DNA of 64,000 bases from Hyposmocoma kahamanoa (Eukaryota; Arthropoda; Insecta; Lepidoptera; Cosmopterigidae). A program made the position numbers and the translations under genes. Location: positions 18,411,246-18,475,245 of the forward strand of contig NW_020653726.1 in the NCBI RefSeq assembly GCF_003589595.1. Reading direction: 5' to 3'. The notes below the pieces were generated by a model. It was not told the DNA's origin. It searched no databases and saw nothing but the letters and a program-made list of their open reading frames with translations. Below are positions 21,605-32,689 of the stretch, in pieces; position 1 is the first letter of the stretch; every line of letters starts with the position of its first letter.

Positions 21605-21888
21605 TTTTTTTTTATAATACCAAATGACGGGACGAACAAGTCGTGTGCCTGGTAGTAAGCGACACGCCACAACAGTTGCAGTACCAATCAGAACTTTAGA
21701 TCATAAAAATCAGGCACTGCCACTACGTCCATCACCCTGATCCGTAAGTTGATAAACGCCGTCTGCCTGTAATTTCACCAGCACCCTTACCCTTCAAAAC
21801 CGAAAACATTATTGCTTGGCAGTAGGAATAGGTAAGGTAGCCGTACTTCCCTGGACGAACCATTTGCCAATGAGCTCTACGGCTATTA
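21605..21888 (-). mobile_element. Repeat X, full-length copy
   Basis: It runs from TTTATAATACCAAATGACGG to ATGAGCTCTACGGCTAT. The element is co-linear with other full copies. The TAATGCTCACATTA-type segment is shortened. Confidence 0.72.
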
Positions 21889-22841
21889 AAATCCTTCCGA
21901 GACACTCCGAGCATAACTCGTTCGTTAGCTCAGCGAGCGATTTTTAGATGGTGGATCAGCAGTATCGGGAGTGTCGACATCTTGATTCCGTATGCCATAA
22001 CGGATAGTGCACACTGTTTGAAAGTAAATACTAATAAGTGATTTTATCTATTGCATATTACCAAAGTCTAACAGTAAATTAGAAGTTCTTTGTTTGTTAC
22101 ATATTGGGTAACGTTTATGTATTTGATCTATACGCCTCTCGGGAAGGTGCTACGTTACAATTTGCTCCCTACGTTTAGAAACTTTTGTTGGGAGGGTCAT
22201 AATTTTTTTATAGGTTTCATATCGGGGAGGTTCCCCTGTTATGATATGGTTTAATGCTACCAGTTCTTTCTGTCATCTGTTCTTCAGGAGCCAAATTTTA
22301 TCCCTGTACTGTTAGATATTCCAGAAATTCGCAATAAGGGTTTTGCTTCGAAAATCCATTTCTTCCTCCTTTCCGCCGTATCATTAAGCAGAGGAAGTTA
22401 TAAATTGAAACTCTTTGCTGTGTTCTGTATGTCCCAACCATTGACTTACAATTATATGGACGTCGGGTCCGCGCTAAAAAGTGTCCGAACTTATAGGGCG
22501 TTAAAATCGTATACAGAGCGTCATTCACGCATTAGTCTTCGTTTGTTCGACTGATAGCGAAGCAAGCAAAATGAGACAGTACTGCGATGACATTCCAATT
22601 TAAATTCAACGTTCGAGCTTTTTCATATTCCTTTACATGTCACTACGTTTAAATAGGTTGACTTGGGACATTTTTTTCGTGGTTTTTGTATTAGACCCGT
22701 TGTCCATTTATTTGTAAGTCAATGGTCCCAACCTAGTTATTTTTAAAGTGGTCAGTTTTTTTCTACGTGAATATGTACCGTCATCGTCCACATACTCACT
22801 ACCTGCTGGACGAGAGTTAGGATAAAGGATGACCCATTTTG
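21889..22841. other. No recognised feature
   Basis: The region around 22120-22530 has a slightly higher GC content and an open minus frame (22528-22298) with no identifiable motif. It could be an old LINE but cannot be supported. Confidence 0.35.
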
Positions 22842-23085
22842 TAGTAGCAGTAGAGCTCCTTGTAAAAGATTTCGTTCAAGGATGTACTGCCACTTTACCT
22901 ATTTCTGCCGCCAAGCAGTTGTGTGAGCATTACTGCGTTTTGAAGCGTAAGGGTGATGGTGAAATTACAGGCACATGGGACTTGTCAGCTTATGTCTCAG
23001 GGTGACGGGGACAGTAGCAATTGCTAAGGATAGGACCACCGGGCGCAGGACTTGTTCATCGCCTCACTTGGTGTCATAAAAAATT
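22842..23085 (+). mobile_element. Repeat X, near-complete copy with 3' deletion
   Basis: It runs from GTAGCAGTAGAGCTCCTTG through CTGCCGCCAAGCAG to TCACTTGGTGTCATAAAAAA. The ~70 bp before the terminal CACGACTTGTTC are largely deleted. Confidence 0.7.
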
Positions 23086-23640
23086 AAGGTATTAGTGGAG
23101 GTGCGACAGTTTAACAAAAACAAAAAAATGCACAATAAAACTAGTAACGGAGAGAACTGAGAGCATTACGAGATTTTTGTTGTTCTGTTCAAAGTCGACA
23201 AAAAATTTAAAAAAATCTGTTAGTTTATCTTTCAGTGTCTTAGTGTGTACTTTAAATTTTGTATAAAAATCTTGTATTTAATTAAGACGTGGTATGACAC
23301 AATTGAGGTGCAATTTTCAAGGTTCGTAACTAAATTAGGAATGTCTACTGATTTCTGTCTGTGACAGCCTTTTTAAATGCACATACACATTTCGTCATGA
23401 TTGTTATTATCACAGCCCGCGACGCTGAGTCAATGTGCATTGTGAACTTCACAAGGTTTCCCGGGTTTGTGAACCTTCTACGGGTGTGTTTCATCATAAT
23501 GTAATCCTTCAGCGTTATCGAGAGGTATGCTACTAAGAATTTATAAAAGAAAGTACATCTTATTAACTTAGAAGTGAAAGTCATAGGAACATCTGAAGAT
23601 TTAATGCTACAAAAATCTTTCTCCAACTTATCGCCCTTTT
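23086..23640. other. Mostly unrecognised; element B right-end trace
   Basis: GTGAACTTCACAAGG...GTGTGTTTCATCATAATGT (about 23435-23505) resembles the right piece of element B at 17755-17820. The rest has no supported feature. Confidence 0.4.
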
Positions 23641-24390
23641 AGCTGTAATGAGAGATTTGCAAGCGCCCGGGTTTTAACCCAGCGCTTTATTAATGCTGGG
23701 TTTAAACCCATTAACACCCGATATCGAGGCCAAAAACTATTTACAACTAAATATTTGTTATATAACGCGTTATGTTTCAATTTAATGATATTATTACAAA
23801 ATGTTTATTGCTTTTTAATTTAGACGATTCGTTTGCCTTTCTATTGAATCGATTCGTTTGAAAATCGCATCGAAATAAATCGATACAAAAAACCGTTAGA
23901 TCGTATGCATTTGAATCGATCTTCATAAAAATAGAATCGTAATGTATATGCTGTAGTGCAAATCCACAAGATTGCAAGGCAATTTCGCAATTGCAATTTC
24001 GTCTAAAAAAGATTTTTTACATTGAAATTTGTAATAGGTATAGAATTTAACCGCCTCCGTGGCCGAACGGTAACCATGCCGCTCTGCAACCAAAAGGTCC
24101 CGGGTTCGATTTCCGGGCCGGGAGAAGAATTGATTTAAATTGAGAAGAATTGTATGGCCTACATCAATTTCTCTTGTGAGTTTGGGTGTTATTTTTGCTT
24201 GTATAAATGTGTGTCCATGGCACCCGCGACACAGGGTTTCCCTAGTGCAGCGTTTAAAAAAAATTCAAATTCGGTATTCGCCATTTCTGCCCAATTTTGG
24301 GTAGAAATTGGTTAAAACCCATCGCTTTTTGGTAAAACCCGGGCGGGTTGATTGGGTTTCAGCCCACTGCCCATTTCTCGCTGTAACTAG
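23641..24390. mobile_element. Probable TIR element interrupted by SINE Y
   Basis: CGCCCGGGTTTTA near the left end (23664) is inverted near the right end as TAAAACCCGGGCG (24337). The outer ~20 bases are also imperfectly inverted (AGCTGTAATGAGAGA against AGTTACAGCGAGAAA). GGGTTTAAACCC-type motifs follow on both sides. There is no transposase ORF. SINE Y lies inside. The termini are diverged, so the exact ends are uncertain. Confidence 0.4.
24050..24255 (+). mobile_element. tRNA-headed SINE Y
   Basis: CCGCCTCCGTGGCCGAACGG at the head, B box GGTTCGATTTCC, then ATGGCCTACATCAATTTC and CACCCGCGACACAGGG. It has a small internal duplication around GAGAAGAATTG. It is oriented opposite to most other Y copies in the window. 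Confidence 0.75.
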
Positions 24391-24634
24391 TCTACGGTAT
24401 TATAAAAACCACATTCGAAATAACCTTTTACAGGATTTGCACGTCGACTCCGATTAATCCACCGACTGCAGCAGACAAATTGGAATAAAATAAGTGTAAA
24501 GCTGATAAAGCTGAAATATGCTTCTTTTGCTTCTGTGCATTTAAAGTACCCACGTTAGATAATTGGCACGGTTATTTTTCGTTTTAAAAGTATCTTATAT
24601 ATATTTAGATTTTGTAGTTTATTAACTATTTCTG

Positions 24635-25083
24635 TCGCCAAGCAGTAATGTAAGCATTGCTGCGTTCCGAATTTGAAGAGTAGGGGTGCTGCTGAAATCA
24701 CATGCACATCGGGCTTATCAACTCATGTTTACGATTTCGTTCCATCTCTTAATTAAAAAAATACAAAAATAATAAAAAGGACGTGTAATGTGTGTAATGT
24801 ATTAAGATGGATTTTAGAAGTAGGGCTCCTTGTGAAAGAGTTCATCTAGAGACGTGCCTTCTTTTTCAATCGGCAAGCAGTAATGCGAGCATAATTGTGT
24901 TCCAGTTTTGAAGGAAAGTCGTGCTGGTGAAATTATAGTTGCATGGGGCGCAGTGATAATGCCCTTCAGATCTTTACGATTTCATGCTCTGCGTGGCACT
25001 GCAACTGTCATGAGCAGATATGTCGTTTACCAACAGGCGCTTGACTTGTTTGTCCCGTCACTTGATTTCATTAAAAAAAAGCT
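24635..25083 (+). repeat. Two adjacent repeat X pieces in tandem (24635-24735, 24816-25083)
   Basis: The first is a central fragment (TATTTCTGTCGCCAAGCAG to TTATCAACTCATGT). The second is a nearly full copy (GTAGGGCTCCTTGTGAAAG to CACTTGATTTCATTAAAAA). They have the same orientation, separated by ~80 unrelated bases. They differ from each other, so a recent tandem duplication is unlikely. Confidence 0.65.
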
Positions 25084-25654
25084 TTTTGCACACTACAAAA
25101 TTAAAAAAATTACTTAGGCTTAGAAAGTTCATTTTGTACTGCTACATTAAACTTTTGAATATTCGACTATTTTACGCAACATCGAAGTGAGTAAAGAGAA
25201 ATGTCATATAGCCAACTCGTCTGTCTGTTTTTATATTCTGTTTTAAAAAGGTCCATGGTTAGAAAAAAAAATCTAACGCCCTATGTATTAATTTTTCCCG
25301 CCTTTTAGTAACTTATTTTTATAAATGTATTTGTATAATTTATTTCAGTGAATATCATGATGTTTTTACTACTAGAGTATTCAATAAAATTGTTTTTAAA
25401 ATACTCTTTATTCTATTTATTTCCATCATTGGTAATCCAAATCAAAACTGATTTACGGTAAATGCGATAAAGTAAGGAAATAAAAAATACAAATTAATGA
25501 TAAAACAAACATGTGACATGGGTTAGCGTCTCAGTTACAGAATACTGTGAAGTACGTTGCCTACTCAAACCTTACCCGTTTTTCATTGTATCTACTTCCA
25601 AATAACATTTAAAATAATTGGAAGATTTCTTTGTTATTCAATCCAACTCAGCTA
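25084..25654. other. AT-rich, no recognised feature
   Basis: No supported ORF or repeat. Confidence 0.35.
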
Positions 25655-26596
25655 TTTTTTTTATTATATTAAATAACGGGACGAAACAGTCTTGCGCCTG
25701 GTTCTAAGCGACACGCCTCCATTACGGTGGCAGTGCTATAAATAGCAAGGACCTGAGAGGCATTGCCTCTGCGCCCATCAACCTAATACCGATGCCACAC
25801 GGGCGCTGTCGGTGCGTTACGTCGTCGCAACGTTATGATTTAAAATCACCGAGTGCCATACGAGCAACGCTAGTGACACAATATAATTCCGCTTACTTAG
25901 GCGCTGCATAGATGGAGCAACTTTAATCATCGAGTTTCGGCAACTGGCAACCCGCAACTAGATGTCTATGACATTTTTCACATAATTCCAAGAAACCGCG
26001 CAGACGTAGCAACTTCAGTTGAAAGTTTCGGCAATCGACTACAGTTTTCGATTGCCGAAATCCGTGATTAAATAAATTCTTAATTGCCACAAATAGAAAT
26101 TTGCAAATTTGTTGTCTCCAGTTGCAAGTTTCCGCAACCGGCAATTGCAACTCGTGAAGCAACTTCACTCGCTCCCTTCGAAAGTTTATTTAAAATTGCG
26201 GCAACCGGCAACTAGGCCTTTTAGTTGCTACAACCGAAAACGTTAATGGAAACTTGTAAAAACTTGCTAGTTGCGTCAACTAAAGTTGCTCCATCTGCGG
26301 AGCACCTTACCCATCTCAATACCTCTCCCCGCTTCATCTCTGGACCCCTCGTCCGAAGCGCACGCGGTTTCAGCGCACCATGTGGCATAATAGTTCCAAT
26401 TTCTATGTGAGCCAACGTCACCGCTCAGGCGTCGCATCGTTGCTCTAAACATAAAGTTGACAAGTTCCAAGTCCCATAACAATACCGAAACCCAATTATT
26501 CTATACATTACTGCTTGAGGGAAGAAATAGGTATGGCGGCAGTACTTCCCTAAACACAGTCTTTCACAAGGAGCTCTACTGTTCCTACTCAGTAAC
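25655..26596 (-). mobile_element. Repeat X split by TIR element C (pieces 25655-25786, 26442-26596)
   Basis: The left piece runs from TAAATAACGGGACG to TCTGCGCCCATCAACCTAA. The right piece resumes ATAAAGTTGACAAGTTCC and ends AGGAGCTCTACTG. In intact copies GCCCGTCACCCTGAGAC leads straight to ATAAGTTGACAAG, so element C inserted in the CCTGAGA region. Confidence 0.7.
25787..26441. mobile_element. TIR element C, non-autonomous (~655 bp)
   Basis: The left end ACCGATGCCACACGGGCGCT has inverted counterparts near the right end: CATCG preceded by GGCGTCG at 26429-26439, and a closer match AGCGCACCATGTGGCAT at 26372-26388. Inside lies a second inverted pair, AGATGGAGCAACTTTA (25910-25925) with its exact inverse at 26281-26296. 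GGCAACCGGCAACT-type motifs recur between them. There is no transposase ORF. The flanking host sequence CAACCTAA/GCTCTAAA might be a diverged 8-bp duplication, which would fit hAT. This is weak. Confidence 0.6.
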
Positions 26597-27081
26597 ACAA
26601 ATAAATTTTGTGTTCAATTTCAAATAACCCTGCAATCCTGTTTTAAACTACACACGGACTCATCTTCACTGTACCCCGAACAATGATAAAACGGTCAAAA
26701 GCCCCGCTTTCGAGTAAATAACTTTGGAGTTAGTGCATACGTGCACTTTTAAATTTGTCACTTGAGTATACAATTCTGACCAATCTTCTCTTTTAAGAAA
26801 CCGTCGTCCTCTTTCTGCTTCTTTTCAATCAAAGGCCTAGGGTTGACGTTAAACGCTAAGGTTAACTTAAATTGAAACCGCGATACGACGTCGCTGCTTT
26901 TATTGAAACGAGCAATGCATCACAAACTTTATCTCTACGTGATAACATTACATTTATAAAAAGAAAATTAAAATCACCTTCCCATTTTGCGTTCTACATC
27001 CTTCCGAAACAAATACTGTGGAATAATTAGTACTCGATTAAATTGAAGGACGCATGATGCAAATGAACCTTCATATTTGAC
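26597..27081. other. No recognised feature
   Basis: No supported gene or repeat. Confidence 0.35.
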
Positions 27082-27272
27082 ATTGTCTATAGATAGGAAA
27101 TGAAACTATTTTCCGGATTTAAATCGCGTATATTTGTTTTTTCAAAGAAACCGACGTTTCGGGCCCTTTACAGGTCCCAGTCAACCGTGACCATGGGACC
27201 TATAAAGGGCCCGAAACGTCGGTTTCTGTGTAACAATCGCGAAAACCTAAGAACTCGATATTGTCTATAGAT
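27082..27272. mobile_element. Hairpin element T, copy 1, with perfect 13-bp target duplication
   Basis: ATTGTCTATAGAT flanks the element exactly at 27082-27094 and 27260-27272. The element itself (27095-27259, 165 bp) begins AGGAAATGAAACTATTTTCC and ends CCTAAGAACTCGAT. In the middle, 33-bp inverted arms (27147-27179 and 27194-27226, one mismatch) contain GGGCCC and CGAAACGTCGG around a 14-base spacer. There is no ORF and no pol III box. The 13-bp duplication is unlike cut-and-paste MITEs and suggests target-primed or Penelope-type insertion. See also 61471-61669. Confidence 0.8.
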
Positions 27273-27486
27273 TTCGTCGAGTATTACATATTTGACAGTA
27301 AGCCTTACAACTCGTCAAGACTAAGTCAGTAATCTCAACACGACAGGTATACTGAAAGTAGTTGTAGAGTTGGGTAATCGACAGACTGTCTTGATTGCAG
27401 AATCAGATCAACGTTACCATATTATTGTAATGTTATCTGGTTTCCATACCAGGTATACCAAATTTCAAGTCGATAAGAGAAATTTT

Positions 27487-27598
27487 TTTCTAATATCAAC
27501 GGGACGAACAAGTCGTGCACCTGATGATTATGATAGCTACACGCCTGTCCATAATCCCTGGATGAACTTTTTCACAAGGAGTTAGTTCTACTGCTACT
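27487..27598 (-). repeat. Repeat X with large internal deletion
   Basis: The 3' end (ATATCAACGGGACGAACAAG to CGCCTGTCCATAA) joins directly to the 5' end (TCCCTGGATGAACTTTTTCAC to CTACTGCTAC). About 180 bp of centre are missing. Confidence 0.65.
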
Positions 27599-27904
27599 AA
27601 ATTTGAAAGTAAAACAAATATTCATCTTGTGGCTGAGATGCCTGCACTAACTGGAAGAGCTGATGATCTTCAAACTACTGAACTGATGTTCATGAAACAT
27701 AGCTAAGAACGATCTCGATTTAAATTAGCTTTCAAATAAAAAAGCCACTTTAGAGGCAGTACAGCTGATTGGGAGCTATGCCTCATGCCACAGACAGATG
27801 CACAATTCATTATAATTTTTAAGTTATTGAATGTCACAATATTCAAAGATTCATGATGGTCGAACATTGTGAAATATTAAAAAATTCCGCTACGAAAAAA
27901 AGTC
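27599..27904. other. No recognised feature
   Basis: Nothing supported. Confidence 0.3.
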
Positions 27905-28045
27905 GTTAAAAATCAACAAGCACATAGAAAAATTCGCAAGATCCGCTAGTTCGTTTCGTGCTTAGTTGGCATAGCGTCTGGCATGGTGTGCTGGAAGACG
28001 TTAGTTCGAATCCAGACAGATAGAAGAAATATTTTGTAAATGTTT
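27905..28045. repeat. Foldback element W, right-half fragment
   Basis: GTGCTTAGTTGGCATAGCG, TCTGGCATGGTGTGCTGG and a B-box-like GTTCGAATCC match the right arm of W at 4193. The left arm is absent. Confidence 0.6.
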
Positions 28046-28535
28046 ATTTTCATTAATTCCAGAATTATAAGACATACATCATACATTTTGTATAAATCAA
28101 CCGATATTTTATGTTTTTACAGTCGAAGAGCGCTAAAGTAAAAAAGGACTATCAAAGGACAGCGTAGAGAAAACATTTTCTTATTAGAACGTTTCAAACT
28201 TGCAAGCGTTTTATCAGCTGTGAATTTTCACTCATAAATATTCGATTGGGGTATTTTGTAATATCGAGGCATTATTCAAGACCTAACCAAACTCCGGGTA
28301 CTGAAATACCCGTTGTATGAATATTTTTTTAAATATCATCGATTTAATTGATGAAATAATACTCGTACTACGTATGGTACTTTGAGACAATGCAGAACGG
28401 TAGATGAAATAATGCGCAACGGTTTGTATGTTTCTAATATATTCATCATAAACATCATCATCATTGCCGACCACAGCAACATCATCATCATTGGCGACCA
28501 CGGCACTGGAAAGAACCCCGATCCCTGGTAAGTTT
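28046..28535. other. No gene; CAT-rich tract
   Basis: A CATCATCATTGCCGACCAC / CATCATCATTGGCGACCAC two-unit tandem repeat lies at about 28454-28504. Otherwise nothing recognised. Confidence 0.4.
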
Positions 28536-28795
28536 AATAGCAGTAGAGCTCCTTGTGAAAGATTTCGTCCAGGGAAGTACTGCCACCTTACCTGTTTCTG
28601 CCGCGAAGCAGTTTCGGAACGAACGAGTTTCGGTTTTGAAGGGTGTTAGTGAAATTACAGGCATGAGTGACTTGTCAACTTATGTGACTTGTCAATTTAT
28701 ATCTCTGGGCGACGGAGCAGTGGCAGTGCTCTAAAGCTCTGGACAGGCGTGACGCTTACCACCAGGCGCACGAATACTTGGTATCATAAAAAAGA
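28536..28795 (+). mobile_element. Repeat X, full-length copy
   Basis: It runs from ATAGCAGTAGAGCTCCTTG to TGGTATCATAAAAAAG, with both family ends present. A short duplication of GACTTGTCAA...TATG lies in the middle. Confidence 0.72.
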
Positions 28796-28805
28796 TCAAA
28801 CACCT

Positions 28806-29893
28806 GGAGCGCACTATAAGTTTCCGGAATGAATAAGAAAAAATATTATAAATGCTCAGGAATGAATTTATTGTTTCTCAAAATATTCTCCGTTAGCGTT
28901 AATGCACTTTTTCATACGAATGAGCCAATTTTGAAAACATTTATGCCACTCCTCCGTGACAATCTCTGAAATATATTTTTCATACTCTTCGACAGCCTCT
29001 TCAGGTGATGAAAATCGTTGACCGCGTAACTGGTTCTTAATTTTTGGAAATAAATAAAAGTCACAAGGTGCCAGGTCGGGACTGTGCGCGGGATGGCTCA
29101 TAAGGTCAACGTTATTCACCTTCAAAAATTCATTTGTCTGTCTGGCCGTGTTAGAACTGGTACTATCGTGGTGTAAGATGATACGGCGTTTACGGTTATT
29201 TTTACGGAGTTTGTCAATAGCGTGCGGCAAACAAATGGTCGTGTACCAATCACTATTCACGGTACAACGATTCTCAAAAGCAATTGTAGCCACGTATCCA
29301 GTTTTAGTTTAAAAAGAAGCAATCATCCGCTTAGAGGCACTTTGCCCGCCCGCCACTTTCGTTGGTTTCGGCTCATCTCGAAAGACCCATACCCTCGATT
29401 GCTGCTTTGTTTTGGGATCGTAACTATAAATCCATGTTTCATCACCTGTTACTATGTCCCACACCAAATTTGACGCCGCTTCGTTGATCTGGTAAGCATG
29501 GCATTGCACCAAGTAACGCGATCCGTTTTTTGAGCAAGCGTTTTTCAGTCAAATTGTGTGTGATCCACCGAGAGCACAGCTTTTTCACACCCAAATGTTT
29601 ATGTAGTATTGATTGTATTTGACCCATGCCTATGTCGAAAGGTGCCCGAATCTCGTGGTATGTCATATGCCTGTCTGTTTAGATCATACCGTGCGCACAA
29701 TCGATGTTTTTGGTGTTCACAGCAGTGGACGGGCGACCATCACGAAATTCGTCACAGAGATTCACACGACCGCGTTTGAATTCTGCAAACCAGCTATAAA
29801 TAGTCGTCTTGCAAAGGGCTTCAAAGCAGTTTGAAGCCGAGGGAAGCTCCGCTGAGCTATTAAATTACACTTAAAGTCGTAGAAAAGTCGTTT
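28806..29893 (-). pseudogene. Mariner (DD34D) transposon, 5' end missing, frameshifted
   Basis: On the minus strand, frames 29666-29442, 29512-29309 and 29293-28868 together cover the middle and end of a mariner transposase. The first catalytic Asp is in VTGDETWIY (29309-29512 frame). The second is in LHHDSTSS and the third in SPDLAPCDFYLFP, with 34 residues between the last two, the mariner hallmark. The residue after the second Asp is Ser where most mariners have Asn. The C-terminus WHKCFQNW...GEYFEKQ is typical. The 3' TIR (GCGCACTATAAGTTTCCGGA on the plus strand) lies at 28809. The N-terminal region is recognisable up to about 29893, with an 8-10-base insertion, but the 5' TIR is lost. 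It cannot encode a working enzyme. Confidence 0.85.
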
Positions 29894-30082
29894 TTATTTT
29901 GGTTTTGTTTTGTATGTGATTGTGAACGTTTTGATTGTTCCGTTTTTCTTCTGTTTTATTTAGGTTATGGTGTCATTTGTGGTAAACAAATACATGTATC
30001 TTCTATCTTTCTTTCTTTAACATACAAATTAAAGTTACACATGCTGCCAAAGGCATTCGAATCGTCAAGAACCGCTTTTTTT

Positions 30083-30300
30083 TAACCAACTTCAAAAAGG
30101 AGGGGTTCTCAATTCGATTGTATAATTTGTGAACTGGTACCTCAGTATTGATCCCATTTAAATTTAAAGAAAATATTCCACCACTAAGTGTGTCAAACTA
30201 AGGGATGAATCCGGTTTAGCGCACATTCCGGTAACCGATTTCAACAAAACTTGGCAAATAGATGTAGCTCCACGAACTTTCGAGGTACTTTTTCTTACAA
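30083..30300 (+). repeat. Repeat Z, internally deleted copy
   Basis: It starts TTAACCAACTTCAAAAAGG and ends around CACGAACTTTCGAGGTAC. The central block with TTCATGCG...AATAGCGCC is deleted, but the GGGATGAATCCGG...CGGTAACCGATTTC part is kept. Confidence 0.65.
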
Positions 30301-30307
30301 AAAAAGT

Positions 30308-30562
30308 ATTTTTTTATAATATCAAGTCACGGGACGAACAAGTCGTGCACCTGATGGCAAGCTACACACCTGACTATAACAGGTGCAGTGCCCTCAGAGC
30401 TTTAATGAAATTGCAAAGATCTGAGGGGCACTGCCACTGCGTCCGTCACCCTGAGACATAAGTTGACAAGTCCCATGTGCCTTTCAAAACCAGAACGCAG
30501 TAATGCTAACATTATAATTTGGCGGCAGAAATAGGTAAGGTGGCCAAGCTCCACTGCTTCGA
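30308..30562 (-). mobile_element. Repeat X copy
   Basis: From TTTATAATATCAAGTCACGG to TAAGGTGGCC...GCTCCACTGCT. It lies only a few bases after repeat Z. Confidence 0.7.
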
Positions 30563-30904
30563 AAAGAGTTATTGATTTGAAGTAACATTCGTAAGTCCAA
30601 CTTAACCTGATTTTTATCCATCTACTTACTTAGAACCTGACAACTTCCCTCGCAAATTATGACGAACAATATTAAATAATAAGACGCTAGGAACTTCCCG
30701 AAATATTTTAAATAACTTCATTTGGTAGGAAAGAGTTTCTGTAAGCATTCGTAAAATATGGAAGCTGTAATGTTTGGTGCATGAACCAATGTCGAGCTGT
30801 GTCAGTTTTACTCTGCAGTTTAGCTGTCAAACTTTCAAGTCTATGTATGGTCTAAGGGGTGACCTTTAAGCGATTTGAATTTTCTTGATGTATCCAGATA
30901 CGGA
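30563..30904. other. No recognised feature
   Basis: Nothing supported. Confidence 0.3.
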
Positions 30905-32047
30905 CCTACCGCTTAACTGAGTCGGTTCCTGAGGTAGTGGCGGGGTGCGGGAGGAGTGACAGTTTAGGTAACAGTTAGGTCGCGGTGCACACGGGATAAT
31001 TTCAATAAGATTTTTTCTGACGGTATTCAAGTTGACTGAAAGAAGTGCCTACCAAATTAGTTATTTGTTAAATTTTTTATTGAATTGATATTCTATTATT
31101 TTTTGTGAAATTACTGCACTAATAGATGATCAAACGAACTTCTTGAAGTGAAGTTCGATCACTATTATGTGAGTCGCTTCATTCGAAGATATAATATTTA
31201 ACCAGGTAGTTTCCTTAACTTGCTAGGCGACACCGCACGGTTTTTAGAGAAAAAAAAATGTTTTGATGTTGATACTCCCTATCAGGCATCAACCGCCATT
31301 TTCTGTCCTCATTCCTTTTTAGTGCGTGGCAACAAGCACACCTCCACATCTCAGTTAAAATGTCAAAGCGAACAAACTTAGAAAAAATCGAATATTCTAA
31401 AAGTAAACTGAAATACTTGGAAAATACAGATGCCAAAGTCGTCGGCGTTATAGGATCATAATATCATCGGACGAGTCGGACATTGATCAAGGTAAGATTT
31501 TTTCTTATGCTCATAAATAATGAAAATAAAAACTGAAAATATTCATTTTTATCATATAGCACTACTTGTTAATACCGCAATTATAACAAATGTTCGCTTT
31601 CATACATCGCAAATGTGAATCTAACCTACATTTAATAAAACATCGGGTTAACTGCGAGTTATCCCCGATAACCAAATCGAACATGGATGGATGAAAATCC
31701 TAACAGATACATTAATATGTGTATTTTACATGATTTATAATAAAACGTTCTCGGAATTAAGCGCGAGTTATACACGATAATGAAATCGACTGCGAGTTGA
31801 TTTTAATTTGAACAGTATTAGTACCTACGTACTAATAAGTAACGTATAATTTTTAAATTAAACTACGTCGGGGTTAATATATATATATATTGATAACTGA
31901 AATGAATAGACAAACCATTTGGCACTTTTTTAAATGTACTTGTTATTGAATATCGTCAGAAAAATCTTGCTGAAATTATCCCGTGTGAAACGTGACATAA
32001 CTGTTACGTAAACTGTCACTCAGGAACCGACTCAGTTAAGCGGTAGG
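30905..32047. mobile_element. Element P with ~100-bp terminal inverted repeats (1143 bp)
   Basis: CCTACCGCTTAACTGAGTCG at the left is exactly inverted at the right end (CGACTCAGTTAAGCGGTAGG). The similarity continues through TGACAGTTTA, ACGGGATAATTTCA and TTTTCTGACG for about 100 bp. The left arm carries a 23-base insertion relative to the right. The interior has a short frame starting ATG at 31360 (MSKRTNLEKIEYSKSKLKYL...) that ends early, followed by a DESDID-like phrase and a splice-donor-like CAAGGTAAGA at 31486. A W left-end fragment lies at about 31066-31130. There is no transposase domain. It is probably a deletion derivative of a larger element. Confidence 0.65.
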
Positions 32048-32689
32048 CCAATAACTTGACATGTTTTCGAAAGTCAGTTCAGTGACATAGTACGTTCGGA
32101 TACAAATTGAAAGTTTCTTACTGCGATCTAGTGTTTTAGTATTTGGTCACAGAAGTAATTTCGTTACGGTAGCATCTGATTTGAAACCAGACGACTAGTG
32201 CCGCTAGTAACTTTGAACACTTTTCTCAGGGTTTTACGGATATCAAATTAGGAATGTAATAAATTAAATAGGTTTAAGAGTATCCTTTCATACCCAAATT
32301 TTTTTTAAAGATTTTAACTAAAATTACTATTAACACAAAGATTACTTTAACTAAAATGAAGATTTAGGGAAAACTGTTTGAGAAAATTGCACTTAAGGGG
32401 CCGTCCAAAGATATTTTAACTTTTAGGTATCTTTGAACCGAGATATTTTGTACTTGGGGATACCATTTACCAATTAGCTGCTACAAACGGGCATAAAAAG
32501 AAATTGTACTCAGAAATAAACATCGGGACACCAAAAACATTCACACCAGGCATAGTCTTGAAAAGTTCGTTTCCTATCCATCTCATCATCATCAACTTTC
32601 ATTGATTAAACTTGTTTTATCTTATCACTTTTTTATGAAAAATAGTGGTAGACATAACATTGATACGAGGAATAAAAATAAACTAGCCG
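32048..32689. other. No recognised feature
   Basis: AT-rich. No supported gene or repeat. Confidence 0.35.

Noticed and set aside
26221..26482. Open frames over the right part of element C
   Set aside because: They lie on both strands across inverted-repeat DNA and are explained by the TIR element.
27095..27259. Confident hammerhead ribozyme annotation
   Set aside because: The CUGANGA box is not intact in either copy, so only a hypothesis is reported.
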